NCBI GenBank assembly: GCA_963793675.1
Contig: CAWCBA010000004.1
Location: 248,001 to 312,000, forward strand
Origin: RPQJ01 sp963793675
Lineage (GTDB): Bacteria > Pseudomonadota > Gammaproteobacteria > Steroidobacterales > Steroidobacteraceae
DNA length: 64,000 nt
Direction of reading: 5' to 3'
Shown: piece after piece, positions 55,058-64,000 of the stretch
How positions within the stretch are numbered: position 1 is the stretch's first letter
How the letters are laid out: each line of letters begins with the position of its first letter
The notes under the pieces: model-generated
What the model saw: the letters and a program-made list of their open reading frames with translations, nothing else
Databases searched by the model: none
What the model was told of the DNA's origin: nothing
Made by a program: the position numbers and the translations under genes

Positions 55058-57173
55058 TCAGAACGTCGTTGTCCTGAAGATCGCACCGTTGTACAGGCTC
55101 GGGACGCCGCCCGGCCAGAAGTTCGAGGCGTTCGATACGAACGTCACCCAATTCGGCCCGGTCCAGGCATCGTGATTGCCGCGCGGCGCAAAGCTGGCGC
55201 CGTTGCCCTGCAACCCGCTTTCACCCACCGACAGCAGCTCGGTCGTCGCGACGCAGGTGGTCGAATCGTGGCAAACATGACGAATGAACACGTCCTCGAA
55301 GCCATTGGTGTCATCCGGCACCACGCCGTCGGCCGCCGTCACAAACAGCACCTCCTCGCCGTCCCAGCGCATGTGGCCCGGCTGGGTCGACGGCCTGCCG
55401 ACGATCTGCTGTCCCGTGCCGGTCAGCGAGATCCGCTGCGTCGACGGTGTGCAACCCGGACGGCCACGGCACGTATCCCGCATGAACACGTCCGCGAGGT
55501 TGTTGGTATCGCCCGTCACCAGGTTCGTCGCGCTCGATACAAACACCACGAAGCGACCGTGATAGTCGTAGCCCGACATGCCCTCCATGGGCAGGCCGAC
55601 CAGCGGCTCCGAGTTCGCGCCATCGGACTGGAGACCGTCGTTGGCAAGCGAGATGCGCTCAGTCGAAGGCGTGCAGGCGGACTCCGCCCCGATGCACGTG
55701 TCCCGCATGAACACGTCCACGACGCTGTTCGAATCACCGCTAACCAGGTTGGTCGCTGCGGAGGTGAACGCCACGTAGCGGCCGGTGAACGCCGGCGAGC
55801 CACTGACGCCGTTGGCATCCAGGCCACCTGGCGCAACCGAGATGCGCCGCGTGCCCGGAGTGCAACCACTGACCGAACTGGGGCACACGTCACGGAGGAA
55901 AACGTCCGCCACTCCATTGCCGTCACCGGTAACGATGTTCGGATCAGCGCTGACGAAGACCACGTGACCGCCATCAACACCGATCGCGGGAGCGCTGGCC
56001 GGCAGGTTCGACTGCGAGCCGTCATCGCGCAGAGAGACCCGAACCGTTGCGGCCGTGCAACCTGCGATCGACCCGACCCTGTCGTCGAGGCACGTGTCCC
56101 GCAGGAATACGTCGTCTACGCCATTGGTGTCGCCTGCGACCAGATTGCTCGCCGCAGACACGAACGCGACGTAACGCCCGTCGAAACTGACCGCCAGCGA
56201 TCCGCCTGGGCTGGCCGCAGTCGAGCCGCTGTCACCGTTGGCCTGCGACCCGTCCGGCGCCACGGAAATGCGGGTCGTCTTCGGCGTGCAGCCGTCCAGC
56301 AGGTCGCCTGTCCAGTAGTCCATGCAGGTGTCGCGCACGAAAACGTCCCAGGTTCCGTTCGTGTCGTTCGGCACCAGGTTCGACGCTTTCGACGCGAAGA
56401 TGGCGTGGCGACCGAGGAACGACAGGCCGCCATTGATACTCGGCCCATTGGGCGGGGATCCGTCCGGCGCCACCGTGACCGGTACCGGCCCACTCGCTAC
56501 GGGTGGAGTGGCAACGACGAAGATCAGCGCATTGCTGGTCCCTCCGTTCGGCGCCGGGTTGGTCACGGTGACTCGCACACTGGCCGGCACGGCGACGTCG
56601 ACTGCCGCAATGGCGGCCGTCAACTGCGTCGCGCTGACGAAGGTCGTGGCGCGGTTCGCGCCGTTCCATTGCACGGTCGCGCCCTGCACGAATCCGGTGC
56701 CTTTCACGACCAGGTCGAATGCCGGATTGCCGGCGAAGATGCCAGGTGGCTCAAGGCTCGTGATGGCCGGCACCGGCGCGACCGGTTCGATGGTGAATGC
56801 GATCGCCGCCGACGTCCCGCCGCCCGGGGTCGGACTGACGACCGTGACCTGCGCCGTGCCCGCGCTGGCGATGTCGCCCGCGGCAATGGCGGCCGTCAAC
56901 TGCGTTGCGCTGACGAACGTGGTCGTACGCGTGGCACCGTTCCAATGCACCGCGGAGCCAGACACGAAACCCGTGCCATTGGCCGTGAGCGTGAACCCCG
57001 CGCCACCGGCCACTGCGGCGGCCGGTGACACGGAGGTCAGGACGGGCACGGGATTCTTCGACTTCTTGTCGTCGCCGCCACAGCCCGGCGACACCGAGGA
57101 CGGAAACCAGGAATACCACGAAGAACAGTTTGATCCACCGTTGCAGTGGACATGCGCGTGTCGTTCCCGACAT
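55058..57173 (-). CDS. Lipoprotein with two IPT/TIG domains and a repeat beta-propeller, frameshift at the signal
   Basis: A surface-type lipoprotein of about 704 residues. The signal peptide from 57173 (LFFVVFLVSVLGVAG) is one frame away from the body; removing one C near 57085 gives lipobox LGVAGC and GGDDKKSKNP. Then two IPT/TIG immunoglobulin-like domains that repeat WNGATRTTTFVSATQLTAAI almost exactly, and about six propeller-like repeats of roughly 70 residues, each with a pattern like GRYVAFVSAASNLVAGDTNG and DVFLRDTC. Paired cysteines in each repeat may form disulfides. Role unknown, probably binding at the cell surface. Confidence 0.8.
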
Positions 57174-57313
57174 AGGCCCTCCTTGGCGGGGCTCGCGCGA
57201 CCAAAGACGTCGGCGCGGCCCACGTCTTGCACTGAACAGGCTCCGCCGATCGGAGCTGGATCGCCATCAGAGGAAATCGCTAGCGTCCGCTGTGGCTTGA
57301 TGCCAGGCTGAAC

Positions 57314-57697
57314 TTACTTGGCAGAATGAGCGGAGCGCTTGGCTTCGATGACCTTGCGGGCTTCCTGCATCGCGCCGTCCACTGCATCCTTGATGCACTT
57401 TTCCGGGCTCGAGCCCTCGGCGGGAATTGCAAGCTTGATCTGCTCACAAGACGCCTTGGCCGTGTCTTTGATGCGATTTTCGAGTTGCAGCGCCCCGAAT
57501 TCCGACGTCAGGTCGAGGTCGGCGTAGCTGACGCGACTCTGGATCGTGACCTCCCGGATAGGGACGCCATATTGGGACTGCCCAACTTTGGTCGAGCGCG
57601 CAGCCTCGACCGTGACAACCTCCATGGGTTGCGCGAGGGCCGACCCGCTTACGATTGCCAGGACTCCTGCCAGAGGAATGAAGTTTTTCGTGCGCAT
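57314..57697 (-). CDS. UrcA family exported protein
   Basis: A 127-residue protein with a Sec signal ending GSALAQP. The UrcA signature is visible: QSRVSYADLDLTSEFGALQL and a pair of cysteines in KASCEQI and PEKCIKD. The family is common in sphingomonads and some Gammaproteobacteria; function is unknown. It stands alone, with a 271-base gap upstream. Confidence 0.85.
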   Translation of the reverse strand: MRTKNFIPLAGVLAIVSGSALAQPMEVVTVEAARSTKVGQSQYGVPIREVTIQSRVSYADLDLTSEFGALQLENRIKDTAKASCEQIKLAIPAEGSSPEKCIKDAVDGAMQEARKVIEAKRSAHSAK

Positions 57698-57968
57698 TGC
57701 GGGAACTCCTTGTCGTGGTGCTTCCTGACTGCTCGATCCACCAAGATGTTAGATCGCTGGTGGCCGGCGCAACAGCCGTACTCTGTGCAGCCCAACGAGA
57801 ATTGCTGCTGATTTTTCCTGACTTGACCTGCGAATGGCGCACACCGCCAGACATGCCTGCGGCCGCCAGCGACACGGGTCGAGTGCACTGATTGCGCGCT
57901 GCCGTCACAAGAGTGTATGAAGCTGGCAACAAGACGACCCTCCTGCGATACAGGACCGGGCGACAACC

Positions 57969-59098
57969 ATGGCAGCAAAAGACAAGCTGGCGGCCTTGTT
58001 GCGGGCCGCAGACATCGAGATCGATGGCAGCGATCCGTGGGATCTGCGCGTACTCGACGAGCGCTTCTACGCTCGCGTACTCGCGCATGGAACCCTGGGC
58101 GCCGGCGAGTCCTACATGGATGGCTGGTGGGAGGTCGCGCGCCTCGATGAGTTCTTCGCGCGCGTCCACCAGGCCAGGCTCGACCGCGAGCTCAGGACCG
58201 CCGGGGTCCTGGCGCAGGTCGCACTCAGCAGGATTCGCAACCTGCAGGGGCGCAACCTCTCAACACGCGTCGCGCGGCGGCACTACGACCTCTCGCACGA
58301 CCTGTACGTCGCCATGCTCGGCCCGACCATGCAGTACACCTGCGCCTACTACGGCACCGACGGGGTTGATCGCACGCTCGATGAGGCGCAGCGCCTCAAG
58401 CTCGACCTGATCGCAAGGAAGCTCCACCTGCAGCCCGGCATGACCGTGCTGGAACTCGGCGGCGGTTTCGGGGAACTCGCCTACCAGCTCGCGCGTCACC
58501 ATCGTTGCCGCGTCGTCAGCTACAACATCAGCCGCGAACAGGTCGAGTTTGCCCGCACCCGCTGCGCGCAACTGCCGGTCGAGTTCCGGCTGCAGGACTA
58601 CCGTGAGGCCGCATCGGATGCGGCGAGGTACGACCGCGTCGTCAGCATCGGGCTCATGGAACACGTCGGACCGAAGAACTACCGGAACTTTTTCGAAATC
58701 GTGAACGCGCGGCTGGCGCCGGGCGGGCTCGCACTGGTGCATACCATCGGCGGCAACCTCAGCAAGTCGACGACCGACCGCTGGATCGACAGGTACATCT
58801 TCCCGGGCGGCGTCATCCCGTCCGAAGGCAACTCGCCACGGCCAAGGAGGGGCTGCTCGTCCTCGAGGACTGGCACAACTTCGGGCCGGACTACGACCGC
58901 ACCCTGCTGGCGTGGGATGCGAACTTCCGCGCGGCATGGCCGGCGCTGCGCACCGATCCGCAGCTTGACGAACGCTTCTACCGGATGTGGCGCTATTACC
59001 TGAACTCCACCGCCGGGGCGTTTCGCGCGCGCACCTTGCACCTGTGGCAACTCGTCCTGAGCCGGGGCGACGTTCCGCGCTACGTGCCAGTCCGCTGA
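57969..59098 (+). CDS. Cyclopropane/10-methylene fatty acid synthase family methyltransferase, frameshifted
   Basis: A SAM-dependent enzyme of about 376 residues that methylates the double bond of phospholipid acyl chains. Motifs: MQYTCAYY, SAM loop VLELGGGFGELAYQLARHH, SIGLMEHVGPKNYRNFF and LEDWHNFGPDYDRTL. A single base (C) appears to be missing near 58829: restoring it gives PSEGQLATAKEGLLVLED and the frame runs to 59098. A FAD oxidoreductase gene follows three bases later. This pairing recalls TmsB/TmsA, which make 10-methyl fatty acids, rather than plain Cfa. Confidence 0.87.
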
Positions 59099-59101
59099 GC
59101 G

Positions 59102-60440
59102 ATGCGGTTCACGACGCACGCCGAGCACCGCAGACGGGTCGAACAGCTCGCGGCGGTCTTGCGTTCCTCGACCGGACCGGTGCGCCTGCGCAAGCGCACC
59201 AGCAACCTCTTCCGTCCCCGGCAAAGTGCGGACCGGGTGTTCGATCGACGGCACCACGCTCGATCACGTGATCGCGATCGACCGCGTGGCGCGCACGGCC
59301 GAAGTCGAGGGCATGACGACGTACGCTGATCTCGTCGACGCAACCTTGCCGCTGGGCCTGGCACCGGCGGTCGTCCCCGAACTCAAGAGCATCACTGTCG
59401 GTGGCGCGACCACCGGTCTCGGCATCGAGTCGAGCGCGTTCCGCTTCGGCCTGGTGCATGAAACCGTCGACGAGATTGACGTGCTGGTCGCCGACGGCCG
59501 CGTGTTGCGCTGCTCGCCGACGGAGCACGCCGACCTGTTCTGCGGGTTCCCGAACTCCTATGGCAGTCTCGGCTACGCGACGCGGCTCAGCCTCAGGCTC
59601 GTCCCGGTCGCGCCTTTCGTGCACCTGCGTCACGAGCGCTTTGCGGATGCAGAACGGTACTTCGCCGCGATCGCCGCGGAGTGTGCCGATCCGACCTGCG
59701 ACTACCTTGACGGGGTCTTCTTCGGCACCGGCGATTTCGTTCTGACCCGCGCGACGCTGGTCGAGCAGCTCCCGGCCGGCGCGGCGGTGAGCGACTACAC
59801 GTGGATGCGGCAGTACTGGCGCAGCCTGCGCGGGCGCGCGGACGACTACCTGACGACCGGCGACTACCTGTGGCGCTGGGACACGGACTGGTTCTGGTGC
59901 AGCAGGAACGTGGGCGCGCACCTCGCGCCCGTCCGCCTGCTCGCGGGACCGCGACTGCTTTCGAGCGTGACGTACCAGAAGATCATGCGCGCCGGCCAGC
60001 GCTACCCGCTCAAGGCGCTCCAGCATTTCCGGCCGCGCTCGGAATCAGTGATCCAGGACGTGGACATCCCGCTCGCTGCCGCCGCTGGTTTCCTTGCGCA
60101 GTTCCACGCCGCGGTCGGCATCACGCCCGTGTGGGTCTGTCCGTTCAGGGTCATGACCGACCGCTATCCGCTGTACCGGCTGCGGACGGACACGCCGTAC
60201 GTCAATTTCGGGTTCTGGGACACGGTGCGCAGCCGGGAGCCTGATGGTCATTACAACGCGATCGTCGAGCAACTGGTGACACGGCACGGCGGCAAGAAGA
60301 GCCTGTATTCACGCAGCACCTTCGACGAACAGGCGTTCTGGACCCTGTACGACCGGCAGGCGTACGACGCGCTGAAGCGCGCTTACGATCCGCAAGGCCG
60401 GTTCCCCGGCTTATACGAAAAAGCCGTCGGCCGCGGCTGA
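59102..60440 (+). CDS. FAD-binding oxidoreductase paired with the fatty acid methyltransferase, frameshifted
   Basis: A flavoprotein of about 446 residues of the FAD_binding_4 (vanillyl-alcohol oxidase/DHCR24-like) type. The N-terminus MRFTTHAEHRRRVEQLAAVL is in one frame from 59102; an extra base near 59220 moves it to the frame with CSIDGTTLDHVIAIDRVART, and SITVGGATTGLGIESSAFRF is the FAD-contact loop. The gene begins three bases after the methyltransferase stop, so they are co-transcribed. In mycobacteria the homologous pair reduces a 10-methylene to a 10-methyl chain; here that role is inferred from pairing and fold. Confidence 0.82.
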
Positions 60441-60461
60441 CGCGCTGCGAGTTGCTGCCGA

Positions 60462-61844
60462 TCAGCCTGATCGGGCCGCAGCGGTTTCGACGACTCCAGG
60501 CTCAGCACCAGGACTGTGCGGCAGCGTGACGACGAAGCGGGCCCCGCCCGTGTATGAGCGGTCGAGTTCGAGCGACCCGCCGTGCGCCGTGGCCACCAGT
60601 CGCGCCAGATACAGGCCCAGCCCGCTGCCGCCGGTGTCACGCGTGCGCGACGGATCGCCGCGGTAGAACGGCTCGCCAATCAGATCCGCCTGCTGCGGCG
60701 AGATGCCTGGCCCCTGGTCGGACACGCTGATCCACCAGGAGCGATTCCCCGCATCGAAGTCGATGGCCACGATGCCATGGACCGGTGGTGAGAAACGCAG
60801 CGCATTGCTGAGGAGGTTCTTCAGCATCAGCGTCAAGCGCGCCTCGTCGGCCTGCACGCACAGGTCGTCCGGACCGACGACGCGGATCCGGCCGCGGTCA
60901 CCGGAAAAGTAGTCATGGATCAGTCGATCGACCAGCTGTCGGACGGCAACCTCCGCGATCCGCAGGGACGCATGCCGGGTATTGAGGCGTTCGGCCTCGA
61001 GCAGCGTCGTGATGATCTTCTCCATCTCGGCCACGTCACCGCGCAGGCCGCGGTTGTCGGGCGTGTCGTCGGCGAGCTCGACGGCGAGCCTGAGGCGCGA
61101 CAGGGGCGAGCGCAGCTCGTGACTGATGCCGAGCAGCAACTGGCGCTTGGCGTCGAGCATGCGTTGCACGTCGTCGGCCATCCTGTTGATGTCGGCCGCC
61201 AGGTCGCCGAGCTGGTCGCTGCGCGCCACTGCGATGCGATGTTCCAGGTGACCCTGGCCGATCTGCTCCGCGCCATGCCGGATCGCACCGATCGGCTTGA
61301 ACAGCCAGCGCACGGCCAGGTAGGTCAGCATCACCAGGGCCAGACCGAACCCGACGATGACCGGCGTCAGGCGACGTTCGACGACCGGGTCTGCGATCCG
61401 TGGCGAGGCGACGACGACCGCATAGGGCCCCTGTTCGAACTTCAGGAAGCCGTGCCCGTGATGCTTCGCGAACTGGACACCCTCGAGCCCATCCAGCCAT
61501 AGACCGGTGGCCGGCTGCAACACTTCGCTGCCGCCAAACGCGAGATCGGAAAGAGCCGGGAAATCGGGATCGGACGCCCAGTCGAGGTCGGGTCCGCTGA
61601 TACGGATGTCGACCGGCACTTTGCGCGTGATCGCGAGCGCGTTGGCGATCCGCGGTGGATTGCCGATGTCGCTGCGCACGTACTCGACGTGCAGGGCCAG
61701 GTGGCTGCTGACGAGTTCGCGCAGCTGGTCGGTGGCATAGACCCAGCGGATGCCCAGCAGCGAACCATAGGCGAACAGCGCGCCCATCACGAGGAAGATC
61801 GCGAGCAGGCGAAACGACAGTGACCGCAACAGCTTGCTAAGCAT
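60462..61844 (-). CDS. Sensor histidine kinase
   Basis: A 460-residue two-component kinase. Helix 1 (residues about 11-31) and helix 2 (about 160-183) enclose a periplasmic sensor of some 125 residues containing HHGHGFLKF. HAMP follows, then the H-box LLGISHELRSPLSRLRLAVE with the phosphorylated His, N-box MLKNLLSNALRFS, and SDQGPGIS and GSGLGLYLARLVA. The ATG overlaps the end of the response-regulator gene by eight bases. The signal is unknown; the His-rich stretch suggests metal but this is weak. Confidence 0.92.
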   Translation of the reverse strand: MLSKLLRSLSFRLLAIFLVMGALFAYGSLLGIRWVYATDQLRELVSSHLALHVEYVRSDIGNPPRIANALAITRKVPVDIRISGPDLDWASDPDFPALSDLAFGGSEVLQPATGLWLDGLEGVQFAKHHGHGFLKFEQGPYAVVVASPRIADPVVERRLTPVIVGFGLALVMLTYLAVRWLFKPIGAIRHGAEQIGQGHLEHRIAVARSDQLGDLAADINRMADDVQRMLDAKRQLLLGISHELRSPLSRLRLAVELADDTPDNRGLRGDVAEMEKIITTLLEAERLNTRHASLRIAEVAVRQLVDRLIHDYFSGDRGRIRVVGPDDLCVQADEARLTLMLKNLLSNALRFSPPVHGIVAIDFDAGNRSWWISVSDQGPGISPQQADLIGEPFYRGDPSRTRDTGGSGLGLYLARLVATAHGGSLELDRSYTGGARFVVTLPHSPGAEPGVVETAAARSG

Positions 61845-62532
61845 CGTCCATGGCGGGACGGCCGACGAACGCGTAGCCGCGGCCCCAGACGGTCTGTATG
61901 AAGCGCGCGGGCTTGCCGGTGTCGCCGATCTTGTGGCGCAGGCGGCTGATCGCGATATCGACCGAGCGCGTCAGGATCGCCGCGTCGATCCCGCGCAGCT
62001 CTGACTGGATCTCGTCGCGCGACATCTTCTTGCCGGCATTGCGCGCCAGCAGGCTCAGCAGCTCGAATTCCATCGAGGTCAGCTCGACGGGCTTGCCGTC
62101 GACGCTGACTGTACGGGCATCGGCTTCGATCTGCAGGCCATCGAAGTTCATACTGCGGCGCCCGACCCGCGTTTCGGCGCGGCGCAGGATCGACTGGATG
62201 CGAGCCACCAGTTCCCGCGGTTCGAATGGCTTGCAGATGTAGTCGTCGGCGCCGAGTTCGAGCCCCGATACGCGGTCGATGACGTCATCGCGTGCCGTCA
62301 GCATGACGATCGGAACGCTGCTGGTCCTGCGGACTTCGCGGCAGACCTCGAAACCGTCCCGCCGCGGCAGCATCACGTCCAGCAGCAGCAGATCGGGCTC
62401 AGCGCTGGCCAGACGGGCGAGACCCGAATCGGCGTCCGGGGCGCAGATCAGATCGATGCCGAATCGACCCAGATAGGTCCGCAGCAGCTCGGAGTGCCGT
62501 CTGTCGTCGTCGATGAGCAGAACCGTGGTCAC
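61837..62532 (-). CDS. OmpR-family response regulator
   Basis: A 231-residue regulator. The receiver has acidic pair DDD (residues 8-10), phosphorylation Asp52 in LLLLDVMLPRRDG and Lys in DDYICKPFEPRELVARI. The C-terminal winged helix is LTSMEFELLSLLARNAGKKM through TVWGRGYAFVG. It is transcribed with the kinase at 60462. Two direct repeats 59-76 bases upstream of its start are a candidate binding site for itself. Confidence 0.94.
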   Translation of the reverse strand: MTTVLLIDDDRRHSELLRTYLGRFGIDLICAPDADSGLARLASAEPDLLLLDVMLPRRDGFEVCREVRRTSSVPIVMLTARDDVIDRVSGLELGADDYICKPFEPRELVARIQSILRRAETRVGRRSMNFDGLQIEADARTVSVDGKPVELTSMEFELLSLLARNAGKKMSRDEIQSELRGIDAAILTRSVDIAISRLRHKIGDTGKPARFIQTVWGRGYAFVGRPAMDDA

Positions 62533-62590
62533 GGTCCCATGGTAGCGCGTCGACCATTGGCGGTCGCGGTCGCCGGCGCGCCTGTTGCGA

Positions 62591-62608
62591 ATCGTTACAA
62601 ATCGTTAC
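62591..62608. promoter_or_regulatory. Ten-base-period direct repeat, candidate OmpR-type regulator box
   Basis: ATCGTTAC (62591-62598), AA, ATCGTTAC (62601-62608): a perfect eight-base repeat with ten-base period, one helical turn, as OmpR/PhoB-family regulators prefer. It lies in the divergent gap between the response regulator and the DUF4397 gene. Confidence 0.5.
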
Positions 62609-62691
62609 GGAGCTGAGACCACTTCGCAACCTGGGTTCCTCAGTATGCGTCCTCAATTCTTCGTCCACCCTGTCACGTCAAGGAACCGGCA

Positions 62692-64000
62692 ATGACCAAT
62701 CTCCGCAAGCTATTTCTGGCAGCCGCGCTGCTGGCACTGGCCGGCTGCAGCGACTCGAACGACTCGCGGCCGATCGAGGCGCCCCGCCCCCGCCCCCGCC
62801 CCCGGCGACGTTCAAGGTGCAGGCGCTGCACGCATCGCCGGATGCGCCGCGGGTGAACCTGTCCATCGGCAGCAGCACGGTGTCAGACGTCGACTACAAG
62901 GTCGGGACGGCTGCGCTCAAGTTCGACGTCGGAACCTACACGGTCAAGGTCGATGGCATTACGCCCGGCGGACCGGCGACCGTGATCGGCCCGGTCGACC
63001 TTACGTTTGCGGCCGACACGCTCTATAACATCATCGCGGTTGGCGACGTCGCGAGCATCGAGGCGGTGATCCTGGAGCAACCCGACACCCTGGTTCCCGC
63101 AGGCGAGTAACGCCTGCGCCTGGTTCTGCACGCAGCGCCGATGGCGCCGCAGGTCGATGTCTACCTGCAACGGCACCAGGCGCGGACCTGACGGCTACCG
63201 CGCCGCTCGGCACGTTCGCCTTCAAGCGGGGACCTCGGCCCGGTGGAGGTCCCGGCCGGAGACTACCAGATCCGCGTGACCCTGGCGAACGACCCGTCCA
63301 CGGTCGTCTACGACTCCGGTAACGTATCACGCTTGCCGGCGGCAGCAACCTGCTCATCGCGGCTGTCGAGAATACGGCGACCGGCGGGGCGCCGATCAGT
63401 CTCGCGGTGCCGGACGGCAGCGGACTTCGTTCGGAGGTCTTCGATTCTGCGACCCCGGCCGACCTGCGGGTCGTGCATGCCTCGCCGGACGCTCCTGCAG
63501 TCGACGTCGTGGTCAACGACGATTTCGCCAATCCGCTGGTGCCGGGCCTGGCATTTCCCGGATTTCACGCCCTTCGTCAGCGTTCCGCCAGCCACGTACA
63601 ACGTCAAGGTGACCGATGCAGGCAACCCAGGCGTCGTGCCGATCGACGCTGACCTCGATCTCGAGGCGGGCGGATTACACGGTAGTTGCGCTCGGCAACC
63701 TGGCGCACTCGAGCCGCTGATCGCGACGGACGATCCGCGCCGGGTCGCGACCGAGGCGAAGGTGCGCATGATTCACGCTTCGCCGACGGCGCGGCGCGTC
63801 GACATCTAGGTTACGGCTCCCGGCGGTGACATCAATGCGTGGCGCCGACGTTCGACGACGTGCCGTTCAAGGCGAACACGGGCTTCCTGTCGCTGGCGGC
63901 GGGCAACGTACGACGTCACCGTCACGCCGGCCGGGACCACGAACGCCGCCATCGGACCGGCCACGATCACCGTCGGAACGGGGGCGTCTACACGGCTATC
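62692..64000 (+). pseudogene. DUF4397 repeat lipoprotein, broken by many indels and cut by the window end
   Basis: A lipoprotein (lipobox LALAGC, Cys19) with a polyproline stretch and repeated DUF4397-type units recognised by LHASPDAPRVNLSIGS, VLHAAPMAPQVDVYL, VVHASPDAPAVDVVV and MIHASPTARRVDI. The frame breaks at about 62770 (one C lost from the C-runs), 63108 (in-frame TAA), 63164, 63225, 63330, 63563, 63710, 63807 (in-frame TAG) and further. All units keep coding character in shifted frames. The family consists of secreted, often matrix-associated repeat proteins of unknown role. The gene continues past 64000. Confidence 0.78.

Noticed and set aside
55172..57028. 618-codon open frame antisense to the TIG/propeller lipoprotein
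   Set aside because: Its repetitive look is only the mirror of the real repeats on the minus strand.

Overview
The window is GC-rich (roughly two thirds G+C by eye), densely coded proteobacterial chromosome. The gene content (periplasmic TTQ amine dehydrogenase, DUF3014, UrcA, membrane-bound formate dehydrogenase, TonB receptor, GcvA-type LysR) points to a free-living Gammaproteobacterium of the Steroidobacterales/Nevskiales/Xanthomonadales kind; that placement is an inference from family distributions, not from a marker gene. I see no rRNA, tRNA, IS element, CRISPR array or prophage.

Layout. 1-1.9 kb: the start of a trehalose-phosphatase gene on the minus strand, then a LysR regulator and Fe superoxide dismutase. 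2-5.3 kb: a TTQ-dependent amine dehydrogenase operon in the order heavy chain-MauE-MauD-light chain-cytochrome c. 5.3-9.2 kb: an exported M20 peptidase and an exported catalase-peroxidase. 9.4-14.5 kb: a secreted orphan, a duplicated-domain L,D-transpeptidase, an AmpG-like permease, a DsrE protein and an ECF sigma/anti-sigma/orphan operon. 14.7-22.2 kb: a complete peptide-type ABC importer, DUF3014 and a homocysteine S-methyltransferase. 22.3-29.8 kb: a trimethylamine/histamine dehydrogenase-like flavoprotein, a lipoprotein plus LysM pair, oxidoreductases and a ferritin-like protein.

29.8-48.6 kb is the functional core: a seven-gene minus-strand operon for molybdenum cofactor assembly (MobA, MoeA, MoaB, a BNR-repeat protein, YqeC, MoaD, MoeB-rhodanese), two regulators, and a plus-strand cluster for a Tat-exported, Cys-type formate dehydrogenase with its DUF3305/DUF3306/ferredoxin accessories, TorD-type chaperone, small Tat peptide, beta subunit, lipoprotein and cytochrome b subunit. 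Behind it lie a stand-alone TiaS-like (GIDDTD) protein and a small membrane protein, convergent with a TonB receptor that carries a 24-glycine tract. Cofactor assembly, enzyme and regulators appear to form one formate-respiration island.

48.6-64 kb: an EF-hand zinc-peptidase-like protein, an MFS permease, a small ppGpp-hydrolase-like protein, a TIG/beta-propeller lipoprotein, UrcA, a two-gene cluster resembling the 10-methyl fatty acid (TmsB/TmsA) pair, a two-component system with a candidate direct-repeat box, and a DUF4397 lipoprotein that runs off the window.

Many genes are broken by single-base indels, mostly insertions, concentrated at 2.5-8.5 kb and again after 48 kb, worst in the last 1.3 kb, while large genes between them are intact. 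That pattern looks more like patchy consensus quality than gene decay. I therefore annotate these genes across their frameshifts and mark each break.
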